NCBI GenBank assembly: GCA_963514095.1
Contig: OY741276.1
Coordinates: 10,821,266 to 10,885,265 of the forward strand
DNA: 64,000 bases
Source of the DNA: Eutrigla gurnardus
Taxonomy: Eukaryota > Chordata > Actinopteri > Perciformes > Triglidae
Direction: 5' to 3'
Below, in pieces: positions 40,623 to 52,388 of the stretch. Positions within the stretch are counted from its first letter, which is position 1. Each line of letters begins with the position of its first letter. A program made the translations under genes and the position numbers. Below the pieces are notes generated by a model. The model ran no database searches, was not told the DNA's origin, and saw only the letters and a list, made by a program, of their open reading frames with translations.

Positions 40623-41236
40623 GTCTTCTCTCGTTTTAATCCATCCCATCAATTGCAAACCTTAACTGGCACTTTAACCATGCCGCTCCTGTCCCACCAG
40701 CTCAGTGGAGCGCAGGGAGCGATAAGAGAGTGTCCCTAAATGAGAGTGATGCGGTTGTAGAGCGACGTGCTGAGCCTGTTTAGCTGATTTACATTGAAAT
40801 GAGCGACGTTTTTTTGTAATTTTTTACGGCTATTGTGGATGAAATTAATTATGTAAACTGTCTGCGGGGCTCATTTGCATTTCTTGATTGATTTCGGTCC
40901 GTTTTGTGTATTCACCATGAGGAAAAAAATGAAGATGAAAGATGGGCACTGTCATTCATGTCGGCATGTTGTCGCCGAAAATGCAGGAGGGGTTTTGCCC
41001 CCAGGAAGTTGTGCAGATAATTAAGAACATCTGTCTCTACGTACACATGTGTGTGAATCCTGCTCAAGTTTGCTTTGACATGCGTGACAGTCAAGTTGGT
41101 CAACTCTGTTCGAATCCGCATGTGTATCCACCCTGTTGGTGTCAATTCGTGTGGTGGCTCAGCTTGTCCGTGAGGGATTATTTGCATCTGTTTGATTTTT
41201 CTGTGTTTGGATGCACTTTGTCTGTGAGGGAGGTAA

Positions 41237-41238
<2 letters not shown>

Positions 41239-41320
<82 letters not shown>
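41239..41320 (+). repeat. (CA)n microsatellite, about 80 bp
   Basis: An uninterrupted CA tract about 0.7 kb upstream of the exon at 42043. Confidence 0.97.
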
Positions 41321-41321
<1 letters not shown>

Positions 41322-42042
41322 TCCTACAATCCCTCTTTGTCTCCCCCTTTCCCTACGCCTCGCTCTCTCCTCTGTGCCAGATCACTTGTTAAATATCCAG
41401 CTGAATGCTAACAGAGCCTCTATACGCCTGTCTGTCTGTGTGTGTCTTCGGCTCCCCTCCAAACCAAAACGAACGACCCAGTTAAATAATAAGCTGAAGG
41501 CTAACAGAGGGACCCCATCAACCTCTGAGCTGTATCCTCTCTGAAGCCATCAATCGTGCGACTATAGCCTGGCTGCGTAATGACATTGTGGCAGTGTACT
41601 CGCGCTGTGCTGCAAAACATATTAATGTTAGCCATAATGAGTTTGACAGCCCAATATGGTTGTCAGAGAGGGGCTTTCGACTGGCAAACACTGCCCTCAA
41701 ATGGAAGAGAGGGGCTAAAGCAACTGCAGTAAAAGCTGCAGTGTCGTCTGGTTTCGTGCAGTCGCCTTATATATGAATATTATTTTTAATTCTCTGTGAT
41801 CACTTTGAGGCATTTTGCACCAATCAATGAAATGACACCATTCAGTATCCAACAGCGATGCTCACGGTAGACAGTGTGGTCTTCCTAATGTTGTTGACTT
41901 GTTGCTCATCCGTGCATCTACACACACAGTCTTAAGTATTTTACACTGATTTGTAAATGTGCAGCTTCTGTGTCGGTATGAATGCTCCCCTACTGTACAT
42001 GGTCCGACGCTGACATGCCTGCGTCTCCTTCCTATCGCCTAG

Positions 42043-42283
42043 AATCCTGGAGCTCCAGCAGAACGGTGACATGGATATACTGAAACTCAAGTGGTGGCCC
42101 AAGGACAGTCCCTGTGACCTCTACAGCTCAATCCAGACACGACAGCACGGCAGCGCCCTGGACATCCACAGCTTCGCAGGTGTTTTCTGCGTCCTGGCGG
42201 CCGGCGTGGTGCTCTCCTGCCTCATCGCCATGGTGGAAAGTTGGTGGTCACGGAGGAAGGGATCCAGAGTCCCCTCCAAGGAG
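42043..42283 (+). CDS. grid2: grid2 exon (end of S2, M4 helix)
   Basis: This internal exon encodes ILELQQNGDMDILKLKWWPK followed by DSPCDLYSS. A roughly 23-residue hydrophobic helix (FAGVFCVLAAGVVLSCLIAM) comes next, then the basic juxtamembrane segment WWSRRKGSRVPSKE. It therefore covers the last part of the ligand-binding domain, the linker, the final transmembrane helix M4 and the first cytoplasmic residues. The motifs ILELQQNGDMDILK and RKGSRVPSKE are delta-2 type; remembered GRID1 differs clearly in the M4-flanking region. The first base completes an Arg codon from the previous exon, and the exon ends on a full Glu codon before gtaagg (phase 0). Because that junction is phase 0, either the exon at 51930 or the open frame beginning at 49321 could follow without a shift. 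Confidence 0.97.
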
Positions 42284-45200
42284 GTAAGGAGACTTATGGG
42301 TGGCCGAGCAATAATACAGAGAGAGTTATTACTTATGTCAAAGGGGAAATCAGGTGTTATAGGTAGGAAAAAAGGAAAGGTGAGATTAAAAAAATGAAGA
42401 ATGGACAGATTGGATGGATAATGGGTTAGGTTTCAGGTCTAAAGTTTAAAAAAGTTTTTTTTTTTTTTTAAGTCAGGATGTATAAGGAAGAGATATATGA
42501 GCCGGCATTGTGACACCTACAGCGTCCGGAGCCTTTGAAAACCTCCCATATTTCACAATGTAATTTCCTCCAAACTAATTTGGCACACAAGCAACAACAT
42601 CAGCAACACTTTGCCGATAGCGCCGGCCGGAGCTGTGTTTGTTGCTCAGCTTTTGCACATTCTGTCAAAAAGAATCCTGGAGGTGCTATATTAGATGTCT
42701 AGCGGTGTTGTGTGTATAAATCCATGCATATGTTAGAAGGGGAGGGAAGGTCAATGAGGACTGGAATGTTTTCAGAAGCCCTGAGAACATCATGTTAAGT
42801 CCTCCTCAGCCCACCATCGGGATCTCGATAGGACTGTGAGCTCGTAAAGCATCCTGTTGTGTTATTCATTCAGTTAAAGTTAGCATCACATTATCAGAAA
42901 TAATCTGCCAAAAAGCGAATTTAACGTAACTTACAATACATGAAAAGGGTGTTCATTTTTCACTCACTTCTTAGTCCTCATTAGCTGATGTAAGTACTTT
43001 TGTTCACAGCGATGCCAAATGAGATATCTTTAACTATGATGTAATATGAGATGGCCTGGTTGACATATTCATGATACACACACCCGCATTATACACACAT
43101 ACTGGGAGATGCACCCTGAAAATGCACAGTCCCAGTCCAGATCCTCCATATGGATTGTACTTGTTTATTTTATTGGCCCTTTAATGTAGACAGTACCCCT
43201 CTCAGTCTTTTATTAATGCTACTTTTATGGTGCTGATTCATTTAAATGAGGCAAATATGTCAGTGTCACCGGGCTAATCAACCCTTATTTTTTTCAATAG
43301 TTTATGTTTTGGAGAAAAAGACGTCAGCGGTTAAAAGCGGGAATACAGAAACAGCCTAAGGGCCTGTTTGAATGCTGCCTTGACCGAGTCAGAAACACTG
43401 ACTCACAGTAGTAAAACGTGAATATTTATGCTGGCACTCACTTCAAAACAGTGGCAACACTCCACCTTGTAAATTAGCAGCGGCGCCCTGTGAAATATCC
43501 AATCAGGCTAAATGCGGTTGATCACCTCAGCAGGGATATCATTTGAGGCCATCAAAGTGATGCTGGCAACATCTTCCCTTGTAGAAACCCTGCAGTCTGT
43601 TGTCATTTAGTCTTTGTCTGCTGCGCCGTAGACGAGACACGAAGCATATTCAGAGAAATACACAAATGGCTGTGTGCTTTGTTGTATTTCTGTTTCTAAT
43701 TACACAAGCGCCAGAATATCACAGAGCGCGACCCGTCGTTGCAGCCTTTCTATTTCAGTAGCCGTTTTATCCACTTAGCGATCTGAACCTGCTACCGATG
43801 TGACTCACCTCGTCGCCTCTCACCTCCAGCCACGCAGAGGGAGCAAGAGTTCAAGTAATAACGGGAATCAAAAGTGTGAATCGGCTGCAAAGCGTAGCTG
43901 ATTGGGTGATTGTGAAACATGCCACTGATGAAGTGAAAGAAATGTAATTATGGATGAAACAATAATTTCACTTTTGGTTTGGAGTTAATTATTTACGTGT
44001 TGGAAACAAATTAGACTGAGGCAGGAAGCAGTACAGATTCATTTGAACAAAAAAATGTTTTTGCCATCAAGTAAACGACTTCAGCTTCAAGCAATTGCTT
44101 TTTTCCCCTCTGAGGAAGCTGTATGATAAAAGCGGCTGAAGGTTAACTTTTTGGTTAATGACTTTAGAGAATTCGCAACCGTTTTCGTCCGTGTGATTCA
44201 ATTTCAGTCTTTGCAGATAAACAACTAACTTACCGTCAATGAGAAGGAAGGTGCTTTGACTCGTAATGCGTTATCGCTATTGTTGCCTGGTTACCAAATG
44301 GGCTTTAAAGACGTAAAACAATAATATAACATTATACCAATTAGGATTGTTTAAGTGAACATCAGTGCATGACTCTGAAACAAATAAAGAGGATCCTGGC
44401 TCATCTCCGTAATCTGTGGTGTCATGATGATTTGCCACGGATAAATGAGAAAAGATGACACAAAAGATGGGAATGACAATTGTGGCCATATATTCACGGG
44501 ATCATTTAGTGTCAGATCGGGTTACTTTTCATGATAAAAGACTGATAACGCCAGTCATCTGGAAAGCAATTGAGAGGGGAATGTTTCGACATGAAAACTC
44601 TATGAACTATTGGTTCCAAGTGATTAAATGAGCAGCTCCTGGTCGAACATCGGTGTATCATCACAGATCATTGTCTCACTGCATTACTGCGCTTTCTAGC
44701 TTCTTGGAGAAGATTTCCTCCGCTCATAAGTCATCACTGATGTTGAGCCTCAGAACCTCCTTTGACATAAAAAGACATATATGGCAAACAAATTTGACAA
44801 CGGTGTGTTGTCGTAGGCAAATCCATGGTTGGTGACTTGACTGATGTGTTCGCTCTAGCGTGCTCAAGCCTGTTTGACAAAGCTAGTTGGAAGGTTTCAC
44901 ACAGCTTTATTCACCACAGTCCAATATACCACTTGGCAATTTCTTGCAAGCGATCAACAGAGATAAATGATTTTTCCTCTGGACTGTTTGTTTATTGATT
45001 GATTTAATTTGACTTGCACCCCAAGCGGATTCCTCTTTTGAAAAACAGAATCGGTTTAAGGTTAAGACTCAGACGTCTGTGAATGCACAAGCAGAAGCTT
45101 TGCTGCAGACAGACTCCTCCCACCTCAGTCGATTTGCCGTGTGCAAGTTCCCCCCATGCATCTGGCATGACGTGCCATTAAAGCGGCTACAAAATGCAGT

Positions 45201-48200
45201 GAGAATAGAGCAACATGCTCAGCAGAAGGTCGACTGCCGTTCAGTCTGCTTAAGCTTCATTTAGCTTCTTTAGTATCGCTGCCGTGATTCATTTCTCCGT
45301 CATGTGATTGCTTTGGTAAACCGAGTTACATCAAATATTGACTGTGCCTGTACCGGCCGTCATGTAGAGATCCTTTTTAGTGTGTGACCGAAACAGAGAT
45401 TCCGTGTCACTCGGTCGATCCGGCGGCTTAGTGTTGCCCCTAAAGAAGAAACATGGTCGTCAATTTGGAGTCCCAGTCATGTGAAACCACATCAACATGT
45501 CAAACATGTTGGGTCACACTTTATTGCTCGTAATCACTGTTGGATTCTTTGATCAGACAACAGTGTGTTTTTTTTTTCTCCACTGGAGAGACACAGGGTT
45601 TGTACCCCATGCCTCCGCCCCCCTGCCCAGTTACCAGCTTTAATCTGTCATTCAGATCAGTAGTCAGGTCCGCCAGGCCGAGCAGCCACAAAGACACCAA
45701 ACCTTTTGGTCGAGCCCAAAGTCGTGTTAAGCACAGTGTGGTTCGGCCGCAACACATGGAAACACACATGCCCCCCTGCCATCTTCATTAGCCACCGAGA
45801 GCAGCCAGCAGAATCAGCCCCCGACTGGGAGCGGGAGTGGAGTGGCAGCAGCGAATAGGAGGGACAGCAGGCATTCAGGAGGTGGAAATCTTTCATTCTC
45901 TTTGTATGTGTTGATCACGGTTTTTACATATCGAGGGATCGTGCAGTCATTGACATCTGAAAATCCATGTCATTGATGTTGAAGTCACATATGGATGATG
46001 GACAATGAAGCGGTATATTGTTTTTAAGTTATTAAGCTTTTTCTGCTCACAGGAGGGAGTACGATTTTATTTGGATGTAAATCAAAGGCATTCTGATGAT
46101 AGCAGGAGCAAATTACTAGGATATTGAATGCATCATTAGAATAGCCCTTTTAGTGCTTCCATGGTGAACATGAAGTTGGCTCAGTCAGCCATGATTGTTT
46201 TTGATAGTTGACCCCTGACATTTATCCTCCACCCTACAAAAGCATCGACTTATTGATCGCCTTTGATTTGGCTCATGGTTTACTCGGAGTAATCACTGAA
46301 TCCCAACGGGGGAATTATGCTTCAAACAAAGTGCTAGTCAGATCATCAAACAGCGTGTGAAAGCCCTGCACCCACTGCTTCCCAATGGGGATCATTTTTC
46401 TTTTCCTTTTTCGGATGAGGAATCCGAGAGGCACACATATACTGCCGTGACTTTTTGTGTGTACAAATGAGTGCAACAACATGATTAGGAGATATCAAGT
46501 GTAACATGATTATTGTGTCTCTGTGACAGCAAGCTGTTTGGGACAAACATACAGACTCTCGGCAATTAATACGAATGACTTCCTTTCACTGACTGACCTT
46601 TAAGGCTGACAAATTGGCCGAAAGGGTCGCTGAATAACAGAACGCATCGATCAAAGTGTTTCTTATTTCTTCCTAAAAATCTATCCTGTCATGATATATG
46701 TAAAAACAGTGGGAATACCATATCAGATCTCAAATCACCATCTGTGCAGAATGTTTCCAAATGGGCAACCAGCTGCAAAAGTTGGTTGCTGAGAAAGGAA
46801 GAGGAGCGAGTCAAGCTGGGACCACTGCAGCATGTCCCGACTCAGTGGAGGAAGGAAGACAAATTGAAGTCAACTTCAAAGCAGCTAATTAGATAACTTA
46901 CATATGTTGCATTTTATCGACTATGGGGGAAACTCTGCCTCTGCATGCAATTTGGCCTTAGTCATGGCCAGTGGAGTAAGTCTAGTGTGTTTAATGTCAT
47001 CCAACTTCCTAAAGTTAAATTAATAAAGTGAAGCAAACTATCGAGCTTGTAATTAACTTCACCAGATGCCTCACTCTCTGTCGGTTTAAATGAGGAACTC
47101 GTTGGCCTCTGTCTCGCTGTCACGGCGAACGCTAACACTGCCTGAGACCATCACACCGAGCTGAGATCAATGAAGCTCCCTGTGCGTTTCTGCAAGCTGC
47201 ACATAAAATGGGAACTGACTTAATTTGTCAGACGCATTATAGACTGACGATATTCCTTTTGAAACCACTGCGGGAAATCACTTAAACCGTAGTTTTACTT
47301 TTGCACGATAAAGGAACTTGCATCCTCTCTGATCTGATTCTCCTTGATGAACGCTGCTATGTCATTGAGATGGGTCTTGTCTATCAATATGGAAGCACCT
47401 ACAGTAACACACGCACACAAACACACACATGCATGCGCACACACTATCCTTGCCTCATGTTTCGGGTGTCAGGCTTGTGTCGGTGCAACGAATGCCCCAA
47501 CTTTGTGTCAGACGCGCCATATCATGAAACCCATTAGATGTGAGATGTACATTTGTGGAGTTTGTTATGAACGTGCTTTGTGAGCGGTGATTTTCAGCAC
47601 ACGGACGTGAACCAACCGTGACTACATTCATCCATCTGGTCGCCAAAATATAACCCCCCCCCCTACCCACCGCACACATGCGCACATGCTTCCTGCATAC
47701 ATGAACCCCCCAATCCAACATTCAACCTCTAATGCCACTTTTTGTGTCTCTGTGTGTCTTGCATACTAAAACATACATAATCCCACACTGCATATGTCTG
47801 TACATCCATTGCTGTAATGCTGCTGTAACTGCTTTTGACTGTGAGCTCTATGTCGATGTTTGTGTCTGTGCTCTGGGTCGGTGTGTTATGTCTTGTGGAA
47901 CGCCTGCCATTCCAATCTGTGAGGCCGCTTTCTCGATAGAAACCAGTTTGCTTCTATATTTATCCACTCAAACATGAAAAACGCACATTTCCAGAGTTAA
48001 CTCATGTGGTTCGCCAGTGATGTATCATAGGTGAGCACATTTGACGAGAATATCCCAAGTCATCTCTGCTATCTTGGGATTGTTCCTAGTGAAATGAATG
48101 ACGACGACAGTGAACTAAAGTTCTTACAATGTGATTATATCATAAAAACAAGCACTTGGCACACATTTATTTCGGAAATGTGCAATCTTCCTCCGTATTG

Positions 48201-49161
48201 CTGCTCTTTTACTGTGCTCAAAGGCATCTGAACTCATTTTGGGTCGGTGCCTGTGTGGGTGATGTTTGTAATAATCCTGTATATCTTTATATACTATATA
48301 TCAAGGTGCCCTTCACACTGCTTTAGAAGCTAGTTTAAATTTGGACATCTTGATCCTTTTGACAAGATGAGTGTCTGAGGCCCTTTTCATCCATAGCAGG
48401 ATGGCTGTATTGCTTGACCCTTTTTTTTTTTTTTTTTGCCTATGCATATGTTGTTTGAGAAGTTTGCATGAAGGAGTTCTGTCACTGGAATCGACCAAAC
48501 GTTCCAAACAAGTCACTACAATGCTGCATATTCAAAAATATCAAGAATCTCCATTGTCAGAACTCTTCCATAATGGTAACGTCTGTGGTTTTTACCAGTG
48601 TCTGATATTTCATATAATCCATGTAGATTTAGCACGAGAAGAGCGGGCACCCCCCTCGGCACACCTAAAACAGCTGACCTCTTAATTTTCTACTTTGGAT
48701 GGGGGTCGCCAGTCTACTCGTTCTAACTCTATATAATGATCTGTGTGTGGCTCAAAGCTCTCATAGCTCCTTTTTGTTTTATAGCTAAGTACTCTGTGTT
48801 GGGGGGTGTAGCTTGGGGAGAGAGAGAGAGAGAGAAGGGGGGAGAGAGAGCAATGCAAAATGCCGTTTAAAGATCTCCCCTTTCCAGGTATCTAACTGTG
48901 TGAATGTCTTCCTGAGGACACACCACAGAACGACCTGCTTAACTGTGTGTGCTGACTGACTGCCGTGTCTTTCTTCTCGCTCACCCCCCCTTCCCACCCG
49001 TCTGTCTGTCCAATTGACTTCTCTCTCTCCTTCACCTTTACAATCCTCCCATCTGCCTGCTCTTGTCTGTCACTCATCCCTTCTCTGTCTCTGCCCGTCT
49101 ACGTGTCTATTTGGCTTTTTTTTTTACTTTTTGGGGCTTGTTTTAATCTTCATACTCACCT

Positions 49162-49168
<7 letters not shown>

Positions 49169-49193
<25 letters not shown>
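49169..49193 (+). repeat. (CA)n microsatellite
   Basis: A short CA tract; a second one lies at 49268-49284. Confidence 0.92.
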
Positions 49194-49320
49194 TTTATAT
49201 GAATTACTCCACATCGCTCTCCCATCACCCTCCCTCTCTCTCTTTCTCTCTCCCCCTGTCCCTCTTACACACACACACACACAAACACACATACACGTGC
49301 ACGTCACACACTCACACCAG

Positions 49321-49608
49321 ACTCAAGCAGACGGCCCGTCTGCCAGGCAAGCTGCCGATCCTTGCCCTCACGGCCCCAACGAGCACCCTCTTGCCCTGGG
49401 CGGTCAGACCCAGAACCAGAACCCAAACACCGGCAACACCACTGCCCCCACCGCCACCCATTATCAGCCCTCAGCATGCTGCGACATTCCCTGCGCCCTG
49501 ATCGTGCAACACTCCTACGAACCCGCCAACCCCTCCGAGCTCCCCCCCAAAATGAGAATGACCACCTTTACCACCTCACCTCCCACCCCAAGGTTATACA
49601 TACAATAG
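49321..49608 (+). CDS. possible alternative last exon of grid2
   Basis: This is a tentative call. A CA-rich tract ending in ctcacaccag is followed by an open frame of 95 codons to a TAG at 49606-49608. It is in the phase (0) needed to splice directly from the exon ending at 42283. The translation begins TQADGPSARQAADPCPHGPN, is Pro/Thr/Asn/Gln-rich, and ends near TTSPPTPRLYIQ. About 70 percent of codons end in G or C, unlike the AT-rich surroundings and similar to the real grid2 exons. An AATAAA lies at 49999-50004, about 390 bp beyond the stop. If used, the isoform would keep M4 but lose the usual tail and the GTSI PDZ ligand. I do not recognise the peptide. It may also be a C-rich noncoding stretch that is open by chance, or an internal exon ending at the weak donor aggttata (49593). 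Confidence 0.33.
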   Translation, partial: TQADGPSARQAADPCPHGPNEHPLALGGQTQNQNPNTGNTTAPTATHYQPSACCDIPCALIVQHSYEPANPSELPPKMRMTTFTTSPPTPRLYIQ

Positions 49609-49998
49609 GGGATAGAAATAAGTCATTGGTTAGTAATGCTGTGAGAAATGTTGGGATATATGAATGATTAAAAGGAATGCTGGACATCAAGGAGCAGACT
49701 TCAAACTTTGTTTAGCAAAGCTCTCTGTTGGATGCAAGTGTACCTCTTTGAAAAAAAAATGTATATACATGGCATGTTGCCAGTTGACTATGTGTGCAAT
49801 GATGCCTTCTTGCCATTAGATGGTGCTGTCCCTCTATCTAGAGGCAAACGGAGCATCATCTTTGACCTGACAGTTAAAGTTACATGCTCTGTAAAGTTCT
49901 ATATTCTGCTTAAAGCCTTCAATGAAGTATTTATCTAATGTAACATAGAGATTTTTGCAAAATCTAATATTATATCTAATATGGCCTTTGCATCACAC

Positions 49999-50004
49999 AA
50001 TAAA
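49999..50004 (+). promoter_or_regulatory. AATAAA poly(A) signal candidate
   Basis: A canonical AATAAA hexamer lies 391 bp after the stop of the possible alternative last exon. It is meaningful only if that exon is real; such hexamers are common by chance in AT-rich introns. Confidence 0.25.
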
Positions 50005-50348
50005 TTAGAGATGTATATTTCAATACATTTCAGACATTAAGATATATTATTTTATTCATGTCAATATAGGTTCTGATCATTTGGGTCATTTAGTTTGGAC
50101 TAATGTAGGGTTATAATGGAGGGGCCCCACTTTCCCCCTCATAAAAACCTTCCACTCTTCCTTCCCTCGGCCCCTTTCGATCACTCCTCGTAGTTACCCA
50201 TTAGTGTCCTTTCACTGACAACAGACTGACCATTTGTGATACACTCTTCTCTTTCACTTCCCCTTCATTTCTTTGATGCCAACTCCACCCTCTGGATATT
50301 CCCTCCCTCAAACGTTTAGCGTGTGTATGATCGTGTCACGACAAACAC

Positions 50349-50367
50349 TAGCGCCCCCTCGTCCTCT
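50349..50367 (-). promoter_or_regulatory. CTCF-type motif, reverse orientation
   Basis: On the minus strand this 19-mer reads agaggacgagggggcgcta. Its 3' eleven bases AGGGGGCGCTA match the remembered vertebrate CTCF core exactly, while the 5' half is weaker. It is paired with an opposite-strand motif 27 bp downstream. Confidence 0.55.
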
Positions 50368-50394
50368 CCTTCCTCCTACTGTCCCTTCCTTAGA

Positions 50395-50413
50395 TGGCAA
50401 CCAGGGGGCGCCA
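50395..50413 (+). promoter_or_regulatory. CTCF-type motif, forward orientation
   Basis: The plus strand reads tggcaaccagggggcgcca. This differs from the remembered 19-bp CTCF consensus TGGCCACCAGGGGGCGCTA at two positions. With the reverse motif at 50349-50367 it forms a divergent pair inside the last grid2 intron. Confidence 0.68.
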
Positions 50414-51929
50414 CTGTTGGTCCCCTCTTTCCCAGAGCTACACACAGTAGGTCCAGAGCCCCCTCCAGACCCCCCCAGACCCAAAGGATACTCAGGTAAC
50501 TCTATATTTACCCCCCCAATAATGTGACCTCACGAAACCCTGATTGATTTTACCCCAACAGTGTGAAAAACGATATGACGCCCCACACTTTTCCCACCAC
50601 CTCCCCTCTGAGACCCTTCCATGAAAGCCAGAGAAGCGCATTCCCACTTGTGTGTGGACGATGTGACATTTGAGGAGTTTTGGAAACTCTTTCCAGCACA
50701 TAACACCTTCCAGCTAAGCCTTCTCTCTGTATCCTCACGTCATTCATTACACCACCGTCCCCTATCCGGTAAAAGCATGAATCACCTCTCACCGAGTGTG
50801 AACCATCCTTAGGACTATATGGATAAATTATGTCTCTATGAATAAAGTCATCCTAAATTGCATTTAATCTATATCGTAAGTTAAGTTAAAGCTTAAGTTG
50901 ACGTATGTGCTTTGTATTGGAATTGTTAAGATTGTTAGATGTGTTAAATATTGTTTGATTGAATATCTTTGATGCAGTTGATAAATTAGCCGTTTTGTTT
51001 GTGGCCTGGGGAAAAGAAAATTCACTTGAAAATGAGATGTCAATCTCAATGTGAATCTTTTTGGCATGACTACCAGAATGCAATTGGGGACTGGAAGCAG
51101 GAAAAACACGAAAAGTATCTTGAAGCATCTGGAAATGCCTTGTATTTGTAGTGTAATATTATTATACGGACAATAGACTAAGCACCCTGGAATCACAGAG
51201 CACAAAGCATGGTGGCGGTGTGTTTCCTGTGTGTATTCCAGATGATCTGCACTCCCTTAAAGTCCTTGTAGAAAATGTGTGTATGTTTCTCTCTCTTTCG
51301 ATATCCTTACCACAGCTCAGAGTGTGCTTCTCTTCCCTCCATCTTTCCCCTCCTCCCTTCTCCCTGCTTCCTGTCACATCCACGTCTTCCCGTCGCCACC
51401 AAACATGTAATTATTCCTTTTATGTTGTGCCACTCTTCCTCTTCACTATTCGATTGACCTCAACTTGAATCTCATTTTGAATTGTGCCACATGCATGCCA
51501 TCTTGCCCCTCATCATGTCATTCCCCGCGTTGTCCGACGCCCCTTCTCTTGCTTTCACTATTATTCTTACTGTCCATTTATACCGGTCGGATGGATGACA
51601 TCCCTGTTGCTGACTCTGAATACAAATACACCCCATCCTTGTCCATTTCCACTTTATCCAAAAATATATCCCTTCTGCACGTGCCCTGCTCTGTTTCCTT
51701 CACTCCTTTCCCCTAACCTCCTTCCTTTATCAAACTTTCCTCGATCCACGATCTCCCCCCTCACCTCCATCTCCCGTCCTTAACCCTGGCTCCCTCATCC
51801 TTCCTTTCCAACGTCTTCTCTCTCACCGAATATGATTTCCCTTCACATTAACCTCTCTCCCTTCTGCCATTTACCATCAACGCCTCCTCCTCCGTTCTAC
51901 TCCTCCTCCCCGCCGCTCCCTACCTGCAG

Positions 51930-52388
51930 GACGATAAGGAGATCGACCTGGAGCACCTACACCGCCGGGTTAACAGCTTGTGCACCGAGGATGAAAGCCC
52001 CCACAAGCAGTTCTCCACCTCTTCCGTCGATTTAACACCCCTTGACATGGATGCGCTGCCCGCCGCACGCCAGGCGCTTGAGCAGATCAGCGATTTCCGC
52101 AACACCCACATCACCACCACCACCTTCATCCCCGAGCAGATCCAGACCCTGAGCCGTAGCCTCTCTGCCAAAGCAGCCGCTGGATTTTCCGCTGGTTTCG
52201 GGAGCAGCGGCGGGGGCGTCCTCCAGGACCACCGGACTGGCGGGGTGGGCCCTTTCAGGCAGAGGGCCCCCAACGGTGGTTTCTTCCGCAGCCCCATTAA
52301 AACAATGTCCTCCATCCCCTACCAGCCCACAGGTCCAGGGCCCAACTTTGGATATGGCAACGATCCAGACAGGGGCACCTCTATATGA
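51930..52388 (+). CDS. grid2: grid2 last coding exon (C-terminal tail, PDZ ligand)
   Basis: This exon encodes the 152-residue cytoplasmic tail of GluD2. It starts DDKEIDLEHLHRRVNSLCTE, continues through QALEQISDFRNTHITTTTFI and RAPNGGFFRSPIKTMSSIPY, and ends GNDPDRGTSI before TGA at 52386-52388. The final GTSI is the class I PDZ-binding motif known to bind PSD-93/PTP-MEG/delphilin-type scaffolds. The tail follows remembered human GRID2 closely and differs strongly from GRID1, which fixes the paralogue. The acceptor tacctgcag precedes a phase-0 start. An oddity is a Gly-rich expansion around SAGFGSSGGGVLQDHRTGGV, where human GRID2 has a shorter GFTFGNVPEHRT. A second is a Gly/Pro-rich stretch just before the terminus. 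Both are in frame and look like genuine lineage-specific length variation. Confidence 0.98.
   Translation, partial: DDKEIDLEHLHRRVNSLCTEDESPHKQFSTSSVDLTPLDMDALPAARQALEQISDFRNTHITTTTFIPEQIQTLSRSLSAKAAAGFSAGFGSSGGGVLQDHRTGGVGPFRQRAPNGGFFRSPIKTMSSIPYQPTGPGPNFGYGNDPDRGTSI

Larger units (their letters stand above)
42284..51929 (+). other. grid2: grid2 last intron, about 9.6 kb
   Basis: This intron runs from gtaagg at 42284 to the tacctgcag acceptor at 51921-51929. Its 3' third is unusual. It has a GC3-rich open frame behind an acceptor-like site (49321-49608), an AATAAA at 49999, a pair of CTCF-type motifs (50349-50413), and a long pyrimidine-rich run (about 51,280-51,930) leading into the last exon. 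The 5' two thirds show nothing recognisable beyond short simple repeats. Confidence 0.88.

Noticed and set aside
41239..41320. CRISPR-like or satellite array
   Set aside because: It is a plain dinucleotide repeat in a vertebrate genome, with no repeat-spacer structure.
40942..41544. 200-codon open frame
   Set aside because: It runs through a (CA)n tract giving a Thr-His repeat and shows no homology or conserved motif.
45521..45896. Overlapping open frames near 45.6 kb as a possible gene
   Set aside because: They are short, overlap on both strands, and have no motif or splice context.
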